From positions 1,798,001 through 1,862,000 of the forward strand of contig VJWN01000007.1 of NCBI GenBank assembly GCA_007644065.1: a DNA stretch of 64,000 bases. The letters are read 5' to 3'. The notes under the pieces are model-generated. The model did no database searches. It was not told the origin of the DNA and saw only the letters and a list, made by a program, of their open reading frames with translations. The stretch is from Margaritispora aquatica (taxonomy: Eukaryota > Ascomycota > Leotiomycetes > Helotiales > Discinellaceae). Made by a program: the position numbers and the translations under genes. Each line of letters begins with the position of its first letter. The stretch's first letter is position 1. Positions 46,119-57,999 of the stretch are shown one piece after another.

Positions 46119-48121
46119 ATGGCTGATGAGACGATTTTCCAGCATGAGCTCAATGGCCACGGCAACGGCAATGGCAACGACGCCTATTCATTGACTGATG
46201 AATTGAACGGGGATACGAGTTTGATTGCCGATGGTCAACAAACTCCAGTCAGGTATGCAAACCTCGAGAGTATTGCGCTTGTCGCAAACTCTCACTCTCC
46301 TGCATCAAGAACTAGAACTGCGGCGCAACAATGAGCGACCCTAGCCCAACGCATATCTCTCATGCAAAGCTCTAAGATGGATTTCATTCTTTGATAAAGG
46401 TCGTTTGAGCAAGATGAGTTTTTACTTCACTTTGATCAAGACAGCAATGGCTAAGAGCTACTGAATATCATTTGCCCTGGCATGACAGCACTTCCTGATA
46501 TGATTGATTTGGAACCATTGACGGCTCGTCGCTGACATATTTTTTACAGCTCACTTTCGCCTGTGCCGGATGTAATGCAGGATTTGAATGGCAGCGCAAT
46601 CCCCAATCCACCGCCGGCAACCCACATTGATGCTGAAAAGGGACAAACTCCACCTCTCCAGGATTTCGACGGCGCCTTGCATCAGAGAAACGGCATCAAA
46701 GACAAAGCACCAAGCCCATTGCCGCAAGCACCCAAATTTCGCAAAAAGACGAAGAGAATGAACTATCAAGGCGTGGATCTTACTGCTGAGGCAGGTGAGA
46801 CGTCAGGTACGGTCTCATGGCAGTATGTTCCAACCCACCCGAAAATGCTCATGAATGTAGCAAGGCTAAAAGCATGAAGTGTACCTCATCCTATTTTCGT
46901 TATTATACTTGTCGGATCCGAAGAGGCGCCATTTGGTATTCAGAAGGATCTTCTCTGTGCTCAATCGCCCTACTATCGTGAGGAATTTGAGAAGACCGAT
47001 CAGCAAGTAGAGTACCTCGTCAAGCTCCCGGACACTGATATTGATACATTTGGCTGTTTCCAAAACTTCATCTATACCGGTGCGGTCTATGATAGGGCTC
47101 GTGTTTCTATTCCAGACTACCCTCTTTTGATAGACGTTTGGAAGTTAGCTACAAAGTTGAAGATGGCACCCTTACGTGTTTCAGTCCTGGATGTAATGAA
47201 CGAGAGACGTCAACAGACTCTCACTATCCCAGGCACCCCGCTTTTGGTTCAAGCATGGAAGGAAACAGAAGAAGGCAGTGGACTTCGTATTATGCTTATA
47301 ACTTGGGCTGCTGAACATAGTAAGCGCGCTATGAATCCGCATGAGACAAAACTAACAAAGTAGTGCGTTCCTCCCCAGAAATCCGCAACAGCTTCGCCAA
47401 GTCCCTACCTCAAGAAATTCTCAGTGAGCTTGTGATAGTCATGAGCGATCTACCTACGCCCTACGCACCGGCATTGGTAGATTATGCACCTCAGGTACAC
47501 CAAGGAATTTCCAATCCTCTTGAAATAAACGTCGGACCAAGTTCACCTTTGCCTGTCAATCTTCCCCCTCGGCCATCAAACCCTAATAAACGCCCTCGAA
47601 AATCGGACGTTGGATTTAATATCGCAGACGAGGCATATGAGGTTAAGCCGTCAGTCAAGAAGGTTGCACGACGCTCCGAGGTGGGCAACGTCAACCGTCG
47701 CAAGAGCAAAGGCGGGCCATCAGCTGAAAATGCCATACCGATGACCGCAGACCGGGAGATGAATTTCTGTCGCGATCTTATCTTCCGTATGCTCTCTGGC
47801 CCTGGTTACTGGACTCGTCTCGTCGGACCGTTCCGCAATCCTGTCGATCCAGTCGCAGACAATGTCCCAAATTACTTTGCTGTTGTCAAGCGTCCGATGG
47901 ATCTCATCACGATTCGAGATAAGATGGCAAGAGGAGACTATAACACGGTGGATGAATTTGAGGCGGATGTTCGACTGATTTTCCAAAACTGCTATGAATA
48001 CTGGACGGAGAAGGACCAAATTTTCAATACCTGCATGGCTTTCGAGAAATACTTCAATGAGAAGTGGAACTCGAGGCACAAGTGGGTTGCGCCAACCATC
48101 AAGTCAGAGGTTGTCGATTAA
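46119..48121 (+). CDS. BTB/POZ plus bromodomain protein, atypical acetyl-lysine pocket
   Basis: Four exons (46119-46252, 46550-46822, 46880-47319, 47364-48121) give 534 residues. After a Gly/Asn-rich N terminus, residues about 137-230 form a BTB-like fold (VIILVGSEEAPFGIQKDLLCAQSPYYREEF; DTFGCFQNFIYTGAVY). A basic linker (KRPRK, RRKSK) may be a nuclear signal. A bromodomain occupies about 413-515 with the ZA-loop shelf GPF (437-439), NYFAVVKRPMDLITI and NCYEYW. The last residue of that motif (about 496) sits where classical bromodomains have the acetyl-lysine-binding Asn, but it is Trp here. Role is presumably chromatin-related in the nucleus; the partner bound through BTB is unknown. Intron 1 is long (297 nt), and intron 3 could use either of two adjacent acceptors. 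Confidence 0.82.
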
Positions 48122-48683
48122 GCGAACTATGGGCCATAGTCGATGGGTCATGGCTATTTTGTATGCGTGGAAATTTGCATCCTCATTAAGGGAGGGGTCT
48201 GCACGGCGTTGGGGGAAGTCTACGTTCTTGGGATTGCTCTTCCACCAGCCGTTAGTGCAATTGGCTGTCTCCTAGTCACCTTTAATTCGCTTATGATGCG
48301 ATCGACTGTTTTTATTGGATTACCACGAAGCTGTATGATAGGCATGAAGTCATGGAGAGGCTGCGAAGAGCAGTGAATCAATTGCGAATCAAAATTAAGA
48401 AACTAACAGCCCTTTCAGTGCTAATTCTTGCCATTGTGCGATGTGAGCCAAATACAAGTTACATAACAAGACCTATCGCACATTGCAGTCGTTTCCATCT
48501 CAGATATGTGGTTGAATGTTGTTTCTTGTGCTCACTACCATCAAGATTATATTTCAGATATTTCTTCTTCTGTTGGTGGATAGTAAATTAACACAGACGG
48601 TTGTGTATATTGTTTGCCAGGTTTTAAATATGCTCCGCAAGGATCCTTCTCTCTAGCTTCCTGTCATCGTCTCACGCCTCCCC
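48122..48683. other. Convergent 3' intergenic region
   Basis: The 3' ends of the BTB-bromodomain gene and of TIM21 face each other here. No other feature is seen. Confidence 0.55.
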
Positions 48684-49534
48684 CTAGCTCCAAGAAATGC
48701 CAAATAACTTTGTCTTGTTCCTTGCCGGACTATCGGGTGATGCATCTGCATTCTCAAGATATAATCTTTGGTGACCCGGTACATCCAATGCAAGATACCT
48801 GTAAATGAACTCGTCGTCGGATTGCCTCTTAATCATGTGCAAGCTGACTACACCTCGATTGAGCGGACCTTCAACCTGCGAGGAGTTAGCTGGGATTCAA
48901 CCTGAATCAAATAGTAAGCTCACATTGAAGTGCATAATCAAATGCTCTGTCCCACGCTGGTCCTTCTTGATAGTGGAACTATAAAGGTGTTAATAACTTG
49001 GGTATGCAATGGCTTGGAAGAGAGCTTACGCTATCGGTCGATTCCTCCGCCATTTATTCCATGAATCTTCACCATAGGCTGAGATCTTCTTCCCATCTCC
49101 AAGTAAATCGATACACCTCTGATCCTTCTTGACTTGGTTCACAGCATAGTTGAAATGGTTCGTTTTGCTGTCCAGAGAAAATACTTCGGTGTAAAGGACA
49201 TAGGCAACGCCACTCTGCATTAAGTTAGTGCTTGCTAATATATTGCCCCGAGGAATAAACTAACAGTCATAACAGCACCGAGGATGATGAGGCCAAAGTT
49301 AAACGATTGCTGTGTTGTTCGTGCTGCTTTCTCCCCAGCTGTCAAATCACCCCAAGCGACTCTGCCATCGTCATTGAACGCTGTTACAGCCTTTCGCTTT
49401 GGCTTTGCTGTTGCATTTGAAGTTCCCAGGCCAGTTTGAGTTGCATATAGCCGCGCAGCGAGAAGTGGTCGAAGGGACGCGGGAAAGCGTAAAAGAGGTA
49501 GGGTAGAAGGAAGAGGACGTACGAGCGAGTTCAT
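48684..49534 (-). CDS. TIM21: Mitochondrial inner-membrane import subunit TIM21
   Basis: Four exons (49534-49265, 49214-49030, 48978-48924, 48875-48684) give 233 residues. The N terminus has a Leu/Arg/Ser-rich presequence ending near RLYATQTG, followed by a membrane helix (FGLIILGAVMTSGVAYVLY, made across splice 1). The intermembrane-space domain contains YTEVFSLDSKTNHFNYAV, AYGEDSWNKWRRNRPIA and HLIMHFNVEGPLNRGVV, matching Tim21. The known role is to couple TOM with TIM23 and sort proteins to the inner membrane, also in respiratory-complex assembly. Donor 1 is GTTAGT (slightly unusual). Every join restores conserved blocks. Confidence 0.92.
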
Positions 49535-50012
49535 GACGATAAATTAGATATAGAGAGGCGGATTGAAATAAGTTTGATTGTAAAATAGTCGCAAACTACT
49601 CAAGGTGAAGCTCAAGGTAAAATTTCTAAGAAATCGAGGAACAGAAGAGTGATAGCTTGAATTAAACCTATGCATTGACAATCCTTCCACTCAAACGTGC
49701 AGGATGAGCTTCATGCTCTCCAAGCTTCTGCTTAGTCAGCTATTTGTTAACAGTGGTGGGGTCAGAAAAGTAACTAAGTCACTTTTGGCCAAAAACCGTA
49801 TCCATATTAGGTAAGCAAGATTCCAATCGCAATGTGGCCCGCCAGTCTAGGCAAGGCCGAGCCGGACTGTAACTCGATATATTTCGAGAAAGGAGACAAG
49901 ACAAGGAATTCCTAAGGAATTCGCAGCTACATATTTGTCAATACCCACCACTTTTACCCAAATTATTCTTGACATCTCTTCCGTCTAACAACCAAACCTA
50001 TATATTCCAACG
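49535..50012. promoter_or_regulatory. Divergent promoter region between TIM21 and GLO3-type gene
   Basis: Start codons face away across 478 bp. Nothing specific is identified. Confidence 0.5.
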
Positions 50013-51798
50013 ATGCCTCCCTCTGGGCAGATAGAGTTGCACGATCCCCAAGCCTCTAAACCAGAAATCAAAGCTGTCTTTGAGAAGCTTAAGACCAAAC
50101 CTGCCAACAAGGTAAGACTCTAGCTCTCGTATTTTTATATCACGAGTCTCCTCTACTTCATGTTTCTCAAGTCGAGTTTTGCCACTAACGTGTTTCTTCT
50201 GCGCGCTAGGTATGCTTCGATTGTGGACAGAATAGCCCAACATGGGCGTCTGTCAAACTGGGCATATTTTTGTGCCTTGACTGCTCGGCACATCATCGAA
50301 ACTTGGGCACTCATTTGTCCACTGTGCGCTCGACCAATCTTGACAGTATGTCTTACCTGGCGTCAAGTCCTATCCCTCGCCATATCGAAAGCAGCGAACT
50401 TTTATAAGCGGCATCAAATATTCCTTACTAACGACACTTATAGAATGGACATGGGATCAGCTGCGCTCGATGAAAGTTGGTGGAAACGAATCAGCGACCA
50501 AGTTCTTCAAGTCCAATGGTGCCTCTGCGGCTCTGCAAAGCAAAGACCCCAGTATCAAATACAGTAAAACGATAGTCGACAAGTATGACCCTGAGCTGCA
50601 GCGGCGCAAGGAGGCCGATTTGAAATGGACACGCTCAGAGTAAGGATTCCTGGAATGCAGACTGTAGCCCGGAATGTTGCTGACTGGAGTAGGCACAAGG
50701 ACGAGAGGGTTTATATCACAGATGTTATGAGCAATGCGGCAACAGATGGCGCGGCAACCCCATCTGGAGAGCCAGGAGACGACTGGTTCTCATCCTTCGA
50801 TAAACCCAATATCAAGCAGCCTACTCCACCAATCTCTCGAACTGCTACTCCTCCAGTGATCGGTAGGACACCGTCCCCATTTCTCAACGCAGGCAATGGC
50901 AATGGTGTCGCAAGATCATCTTCACCACTTATCAATTCTGACAGCACCACGCCTGCAACCTCCAGCCGTATTACTTCTTCCGCTGCACTTCGCAAGACTG
51001 GGACCGGCGCTGCGCCTCGAAAGGCAAATGTCTTGGGCGCAAAGAAGACCAAGTTGGGTGCAAAGAAGGTGACTGGAGATGTTATCGACTTTGATGCTGC
51101 TGAGCGCAAGGCAAAGGAAGAGGCTGAACGGATAGAAAAACTCGGCTATGACCCAGATGCAGAGACTGTCACTTCGAAAAAGACCACTAAAGCAGCCGAC
51201 ACAGGTGCAGGAGCACCCACTCCTACGACTTCTACGAAGCTGAGCTATGGTGCACCCAAAGAACGTGGCACTGGGGACGTTGAGAGGCTAGGCATGGGAA
51301 TGACCCGTCTCGGGTTTGGGCAGGTTGGAGGTAATAAGGCAGCTCCCGCACCCAAGAAAATGGGTGGATTCGGGTCCGTTGGTGCCAGCAAATCAGCACA
51401 AGATGGTACATACCATATTCTATTCTACAAAATGCCTAGCTAATGATCAATCAGATGATGATGAGAAATACGCACGTCAGAAGTTTGGCGCTCAAAAAGG
51501 TATCTCTTCAGATGAGTTCTTTGGCAAGGGTGCATTCGATTCAAATGCCCAATCTGAGGCCAAGGGTCGATTACAAGGATTCGAGGGAGCAACAGCTATT
51601 TCATCCAACGCATACTTTGGCCGGGCGGAAGACGAGGATCATGGAGATGATGGTTATGGAGATCTCGAGGGGGCTGCAAAGGATTTCGTTCGCAAATTTG
51701 GGGTTACTGCTGGCGATGATTTGGAAAATCTCACACAAGTTCTTGGAGAGGGTGCGACCAAGCTGCAAGGTGCTATCCGCAACTACTTGAACAGCTAG
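50013..51798 (+). CDS. GLO3: ArfGAP GLO3-type, COPI/Golgi traffic
   Basis: Five exons (50013-50111, 50210-50345, 50444-50639, 50693-51405, 51455-51798) give 495 residues, the size of yeast Glo3. The N-terminal ArfGAP zinc finger is C35-x2-C38-x16-C55-x2-C58, followed by HHRNLGTH with the arginine finger. The C-terminal part has the Glo3-type features: Pro/Ser-rich linker, KLGAKKV with basic residues (COPI-binding region), and repeated [15 protein letters not shown] (Glo3 motif, amphipathic). It activates GTP hydrolysis on Arf1 in Golgi-to-ER retrograde transport. Exon 4 begins within a short acceptor (gagtag) required for frame; its frame and the spacing fit. Confidence 0.92.
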
Positions 51799-53213
51799 GC
51801 GGCTATGTCCGAGAAGTATGAAGAGTAACTACTGAGATGTTCAGTGTGTGGGGCAACGTGGAATCGCGGAGCGAGCATGATGCAGATATCATCGAACAGC
51901 ATAAAGAGCTGGGGTGGTATAAATCGATTGGTTTTTACAACATAGAACACGGTTTTGTGCAGTTGATTTCGTCACATTTAATCATATTGAAATAATTGTG
52001 ACTTTCCTTGGTCGTTGAAGTTGTGCGAATAAGCTTTGGAGGTATGATAGTGTAGAGCCATCGGACACTTTGCTATGTGATCTGACTAGGAGTTCTCAAC
52101 AGCGTCGTTCGTTCGGCAAGATACCCATCAATACATGCTTGGGCTGGCGATTTATATATGTCTGGATGGGGTTATGGGTTGGCGTTCACGTACACTGTTC
52201 CACGTTCCAATCAAATACATCTGCCCAGGTGGAATGTGCTATGAGATGGAGAGAGCAGGATGCAAATAGACGGTCAGAGCAGCTACAAATTTCAAAAATT
52301 AAGCAGCACTACCTAGCATACGTTCCTGGATACATGAAAGCTGATGTAATACTTCTCTGTCTTTCTGCTATTGATGTGCTTTCCATCAACACTATTCTAC
52401 ACCCACCATTTCTCCAGATCTGAAGTACCTTTCCTTACAGTACCTAGTAGGACGTCTCCATGTTGATGATCACATGACTCAACATGCGATCAAGTTTTAG
52501 GGTTCTACAATACACGAAATGTTCTTCGATTGGCAAGAAGACCACCAACCCCTGAGTGGTAGGCGGCTGGTTGGCGTGACGCCTGCTTTTCCTCGCTTCC
52601 AGCCACGACCAGCCCTGTTTTTGGACCCCTTCGCTTTTCATCCAGAATGCAGTCTTCCACTCATACACCCTAGCAGTTGCACAGCCCATCCGCATGCACA
52701 TCTTTCCACTTTCCACACAGAACGTCAAAAGCTTCTTTGCATGACGTAGTACCTAGCCAATATTGAAGATCTCTGTCTTCATTTCGCTCCGACCTGGATG
52801 GAAAGATTGGATGACACTTTTCTGTGGAACTTCGACTTCAGTATGGGGTGACACTAAATTATAACAACAATCCTAGTCAATATATAAACAGTCAACAGGC
52901 CCTGTGGCTGGTTTATTGACCGCCGGTTGGAAGACAAACAGGGGAGTTGGCCAGGTTTGAGTCTCTTTTGTGATTTATTTGTGCCTGAAGCATGTTCTTT
53001 GTCATATGAATGATGTCGTTGAAAGACAGCATGTTTTGTAGTGACTCAGATTTGCTCTTAATCACTGCTTCATCCCGTGTATTCTCTTTTTTCCTTCTAT
53101 GCTATTTAGAATCTACCTACATTGATATCCACCCACCGTAACTGGTACTCATCTTCAGTACCTCATAACACACCACCCATACTACCACTAGTCAATAGAT
53201 CTTCATACTCAAT
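51799..53213. other. 1.4-kb intergenic region, no feature recognised
   Basis: No gene is supported. Short frames have no domain content. It includes the 3' UTR of the GLO3 gene and the promoter of the SUR7-like gene. Confidence 0.5.
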
Positions 53214-54293
53214 ATGCGTGTCACAGCCATATTCCCGATGCTTTGCGCCATCGCAGCATTTGTTTTAGGAATGCTATGTCTCTTCGCAGGCCACAAGCCA
53301 GGCTTCATGGAAGACTACAATATTGTCGAAGTACGATATCCTGGGACTTCTTTACTGCATTGAACACAAATAACAAGATTGTCTAGCTCAATACATCCAC
53401 ATTGGGTCATAACCTTATTCCAACAGCTACGACATCCTCCGGAGCAACACCAACCGCAACATCAATCGGTTCATTCTTTAGTAGCATTGCTAAGAACATC
53501 ACCACCGAGTTCGAGAATGAGCTTAACGACATCATTGGCGACATCGCCGACAAGTTGGCTGGCGAGCTTGGTATTCAGCAGTTCTACAGCTTTCACTTGA
53601 TGGATATGTGTCAAGGAAACTACTCTCCCAACGCAACATCCAAGGGTGCAAAGTCAAATGTCACATCGTGCACGAATGCTACAGTTATGTGTAGGTCATC
53701 ACTCAATTTTACCATCAAAGGCATCCAACTGACATGGCCTAGACCACTTCGAACTCGAGAAGCAGCTGAACGAACAACTTGAAGCCGGACCACTCAAGAT
53801 CAACCTCTCCGACATAAACTGGCCAGCAGATATCCAAGACAACCTCGACAAGCTGAACATGGCACTCAATGCAACCTTCGTCCTCTACGCCATCGGTATC
53901 GCCGCAGCAGGCCTAGCAATCATCACCGCACTCCTAGCTTTCTTCCTCCACGGCTCGCGCCTCATCTCCTTCGGCAACTGGGGCCTCGCCTCTCTCTCCT
54001 TCATCGCCTTGCTCATCGCCTCCATCATTGTTACGGTCATCATGAAGGAAGCTACACACATCATCAACAAATACGGCAACGAGATCGGTATCTACGCATA
54101 CAGGGGTGTCAAATACCTCATTCTGACGTGGGTCGCGGTCGCTGCAATGTTTCTGGCGAGCGTAAGTTGGGTCGTGGAGTTCTGCATGGGCAGAAGGAAT
54201 AAGGGACGCGAGTATACCGAGAAGCCCGCGAAGAGTGGCTGGATGCATCGCAGGAGGAGTGATGAGGCTCAGTTGAGGAGGAGTGGGGTTTGA
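53214..54293 (+). CDS. SUR7/PalI-family four-helix membrane protein
   Basis: Three exons (53214-53330, 53387-53690, 53743-54293) give 323 residues. Four membrane helices lie near 4-26, 185-208, 221-241 and 263-286, with a large extracellular loop of about 150 residues between helices 1 and 2. The loop carries NxS/T sites and a MCQGNY...CTN cysteine pair, typical of SUR7/PalI proteins. The short C-terminal tail is basic (RRNKGRE, HRRRSDE). Family members organise eisosomes/MCC plasma-membrane domains or act in pH sensing (PalI). Which of these applies is not decidable here. The assignment is by topology and loop pattern, so family-level only. Confidence 0.78.
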
Positions 54294-54781
54294 GTTTCTT
54301 GCGTACAGGGGATGAGAGAGTCTGGAGAATCAAGAAGACGATGATGCAGATTGGTGTCATGAGATATGATTGTTTGGTCGAGTACTTTTGGCGTTTAGCG
54401 AAGCGTGTTTCATTGTGTTATGAACGCAAGCGTTGGATATTATACCCCTCGATGTTTGCGATGCATTTGTATTATCTATCATAATTGGTTATTTTAGAAA
54501 ATTAAGTCCATAAAAGTCATGTCTTTTGTTTTGTGAATGTTTTATTTCTTCTATGTAAGCGATGTCCCCATGATCCACTTGACGAAGAGTGTTCATATAG
54601 CTATCCAAACCATCCAACATTCAAAACTCAAAGGGACGTGCGAGAAACTCAAAAATTCACGCTTTCTATTTGTCTATCTATCCGTCTATTTGGTGTATAT
54701 TGGTATATCGCTAAAACCTTCTCACTTTTCCGCCGCCCATCTATAACTTAAACTCCATGCTAGAAACAACCAAATGACACA
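54294..54781. other. Convergent 3' intergenic region
   Basis: The 3' ends of the SUR7-like gene and of the minus-strand unrecognised gene lie here. No other feature is seen. Confidence 0.5.
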
Positions 54782-55630
54782 CTACGATGGCAACTCGAGA
54801 ACACTACTAATCGTACTCGACTTTACCAGAGAATTTCTCGTCATAACTTCAACCAGCGGACTCATTGGAACAAATCCCGCATGCTTCTGCACGAACTCCT
54901 TGTCCGTCTCTCGCAGCACAAACAGCGCAAGTTGCATAGCAGTATCGCAAATAATGCTCGGCTCAGTCTGGCTCGTGGGAGTGGTACTGCCACCCCTACT
55001 GCCTGCGTCCTTCTTACCCGCAGCTGGAACATGGACCGGTGCAATGGCACTCGTGGATTTTTGCAGCGCGGCAAGTGTGTCGATCAGAACTTGATGCGTG
55101 TGATTCACAGCCCGCAAGTGCAAATCCTTCTTGTTGGCCTCAAGACTGAGCTCGCACTCGATCATCTGCACGCCCATCAACAGCGCCAAATCATTGAAAC
55201 GCAATCGTGTGCAGTAAATCGCAAGCTCGTCGCTAATAGCTGCTGGGCTGGGACTTGGCTCCCGTGACTTGGACGACTTCTTGAAAAAGCCGCCACCACT
55301 GAACGAAGCGCCCGACTTTGATTTCTTGAGCTGCGATTCGAGCTGCTTCGAGCTGGTGATGCAGGCGATGATGCAGTTACTCATGTACTGGAACAATGTG
55401 CTTTGAGGAATTCGAACGGCCAGGAGGTATGATTTCTCGAATTTGGGCTGTGGCTTGTTGAGCGTGGTTTGTAGCGAGGCGAGGGTCTTGCGGATGCGTT
55501 GAGTCTCAGTCAGTAGATCTGAGAGGACTTGGTGGTGTCCGGATTCTTTCTGGAATGTGGCGATCTTTTTATCGACAGTGAAGAGACAGCTCGTAACGCT
55601 TGGAATGGAAGATAGGATTTGGAGGCTCAT
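54782..55630 (-). CDS. Unrecognised all-helical protein, 282 residues
   Basis: A single uninterrupted frame from ATG at 55630. It is predominantly helical with Leu heptad-like spacing (VLSDLLTETQRIRKTLASLQTT), a Ser/Lys-rich insertion around SFSGGGFFKKSSKSREPSPSP, then more helices and a Gly/Ser/Thr-rich loop (DAGSRGGSTTPTSQ). No signal peptide or membrane segment is visible. The beginning (MSLQILSSIPSV...) is mildly reminiscent of N-terminal helical domains of fungal STAND/NLR proteins, but no NACHT or repeat domain follows, so I do not claim it. The composition, codon-like regularity and length make it a real gene; the function is unknown. Confidence 0.65.
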   Translation of the reverse strand: MSLQILSSIPSVTSCLFTVDKKIATFQKESGHHQVLSDLLTETQRIRKTLASLQTTLNKPQPKFEKSYLLAVRIPQSTLFQYMSNCIIACITSSKQLESQLKKSKSGASFSGGGFFKKSSKSREPSPSPAAISDELAIYCTRLRFNDLALLMGVQMIECELSLEANKKDLHLRAVNHTHQVLIDTLAALQKSTSAIAPVHVPAAGKKDAGSRGGSTTPTSQTEPSIICDTAMQLALFVLRETDKEFVQKHAGFVPMSPLVEVMTRNSLVKSSTISSVLELPS

Positions 55631-56718
55631 GGCGATTGTGACTTTTTTAAGGGCACAAGAGCTATGCAATGTAGATATATATCAACGATGATCCAGATAT
55701 GCAAGTAATGAAGAGGATAAAGAGAATGAACTAAATGAAAAGGAAGAGAGAAAGAAAATTAATACTTGTGATTGCAGCCTTTGTATACTATACTTGTACT
55801 CAACCAATTCCACACCTACCTCCTACCTACGGTCCGCTAAGTCCACGATGTTTTCCTGGTACAGAGTCGTGCGCAGTACTAGTACCACCCACAGTAGTGG
55901 AGGTGGAGGTGCAGCAAAAAATCTTTAGTGTTCAAAATTTGCTTATCTGCCAAGACCACCCCTCTCCTCACTTGCTTGTCTTGTCGCTCGTCAGGGAGCG
56001 ATTGCCATTCACGGCTATGGAAAGAAAATGATTGTGGCTTGAGCTATTTTCTGTAGCTTGCATTAGTCATGAGAATATACCAATGCTAAACTTCTTCGGT
56101 GGATAGACACCTGCAGTCATTCCAAGGCACTTGATCTGGGCTATTTTGATCGCATCACGTGTATTTGTTGAAGTACCTAGTCACATGACATGTTGGTAGC
56201 GTCTTGATGGCAATAGGTAATCTTACCTGTTAGCGAAAGATGATGTAAAAACTACGGAAATATAATTAGGTATGAGTACGGTATAGAACGAACTCGACGG
56301 AGTGGCCCATTGACTAAGATATAACTGGAAAGTACGGTTCTTTGATAAGTGAATTGTAGAAAGTCCTATTCTAACTCCTGCCTGTTTAAGAATCCATCGT
56401 TTATATGTCATATAGCGCCACCAGTGCTTTCCGGTAAAGTACTATGTGAAACTCAAATTTACGTCCTCTATAAATCAGGCTCATGTTCGGATACAGTGAG
56501 TCTTCAAACCATTGCTTTAAAGGATAAGTCCATACGACAGTACAATTAAGTTCGAATCCCTATGGCTTGCACAGCCTTCAAGGCTCTGCCATTGCTTTTT
56601 CTGGCCCACTGCACAATCCCATACTTCTACCCAGCTCATCTCGTAATAACATGATTCATTTAGATCATTAACACATTAACATCTCTCGGAGTTCATAGAT
56701 GAAACTTCTCCCTCCAGC
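55631..56718. other. Divergent intergenic region, no feature recognised
   Basis: It contains the promoters of two divergent genes. A B-box-like GTTCGAATCC at 56551-56560 was examined, but no A box or clover-leaf pairing is present. Confidence 0.5.
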
Positions 56719-57537
56719 ATGAGCTTAGGCGCAGCTGATGACTCGCCTCCTCCTTACACAAGCATGGCACCTCCACCTGTCCCAACACCAACACCAACAC
56801 CCGATCCCGGTCCCGGTCCCGAATTGGTCGTTGGGAATTGGCAGGTGCTGAAAGCGAGTTGTGGGAAAATGGCATTTCACAATGGAAAGATCCATTTGAA
56901 AAGGACAAAGTCAGCCTGGTTGATATTTACGCCAGTGGGAACGAATTGTGATGTCAAATGGATACGTACATGCCACTCGTGCTTCAATTCTCACTTCATA
57001 GAGGGACTATGACTGACTAGGTGAAAGTCGACCGTTCGACCCTTGCTCAACAAAATATCGTGGCTGAAGTTGGGCGTCTTTCGACGAATAAGTTTTATGC
57101 GAGAATTCGCAATGTGAGGTTGGGTAACAACAAAGCAACGAGGTCAACTTTAGACTTAGAGATGCACGATAAGACATGTAAGTGTATTGATCTTATAGAA
57201 CTTAGTAACGCATTGGTACAGAAGGAGTAAGAGTGTTGTATACTGATGAGTTTGCAGTGCTTGATTCGATTATCACAAGTGTGAATTCTGCCTCAATCAT
57301 TTTGCATGGAGAGAAAGCGCGTGATGGAGAAGAGTTGTAAGATTTCTGTACTTCGTCTCTCGGTATAACTCTTATGATCGTTCAAGTAATACTCATTTGG
57401 ATCAGCAGTATTCAGTGATCATGTGGCTATGGAGAGATGTAATGGAAGTGTGGTCAGGATACTTAAACTATCTGAAACCAAGGCTAGATCCTTCGACGGT
57501 CATTATCACAGCCATTGTGGAAAACATCCCGGGTTGA
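56719..57537 (+). CDS. Unrecognised small protein with proline-rich N terminus; 3' end uncertain
   Basis: Exon 1 (56719-56965) starts MSLGAADDSPPPYTSM with a Pro/Thr-rich stretch containing PPPY (a possible WW-domain ligand). It is followed by a beta-rich-looking segment (VGNWQVLKASCGKMAF, KSAWLIFTPVG). Likely later exons are 57028-57177 and 57258-57336, which close in frame. Beyond that two outcomes are possible: continued open frame to 57692, or a further 49-nt intron giving an end with PSTVIITAIVENIPG and a stop at 57537. The latter looks more protein-like and is used here. No family is recognised. The exon structure after 57336 is tentative; RNA evidence is needed. Confidence 0.5.
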
Positions 57538-57999
57538 ATTCTCCGCACACTCTTCCTACCATTTCTTGTCTACCTCTAGCTTTATGCACTCACTCCATGT
57601 TTGCACCACGCCTATCGAGATGTGGACGAGTCATTCCCTCGCTTAGCTATTGTATGCACACTCTCAACCAAGAAAGAGTGTATTTGCGATGATGTTCTGA
57701 TTTGCTTGATTATTGCGAATTATACATTGAAAATGATGCCAACGCTCAACAGCTAGACTACGGGTTGCTTATCAGGTAACAAAGTAGCCCTAGAAATTGA
57801 AGCACCAAGCAGGGAATCACTTTTACAGAGCCTGAAGCGTAAGAGATACTATCTTAAAGCGACATGACGGAGACGAACGTCGATTTATTATATCTAAGCA
57901 CTGTTTTCCTTTGCTTCACCATATCTACATCATCATGCTCTCTTCATCGTGTATATCGTATAATTATCTCCGGAAGACATCGCAATATATGTCGAACTC
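57538..57999. other. Convergent 3' intergenic region
   Basis: No feature is seen. It lies between the 3' ends of the unrecognised small gene and the DUF3292-type gene. Confidence 0.5.

Noticed and set aside
56540..56575. Possible tRNA gene from a GTTCGAATCC B-box-like string
   Set aside because: No A box, no anticodon stem or acceptor pairing on either side.
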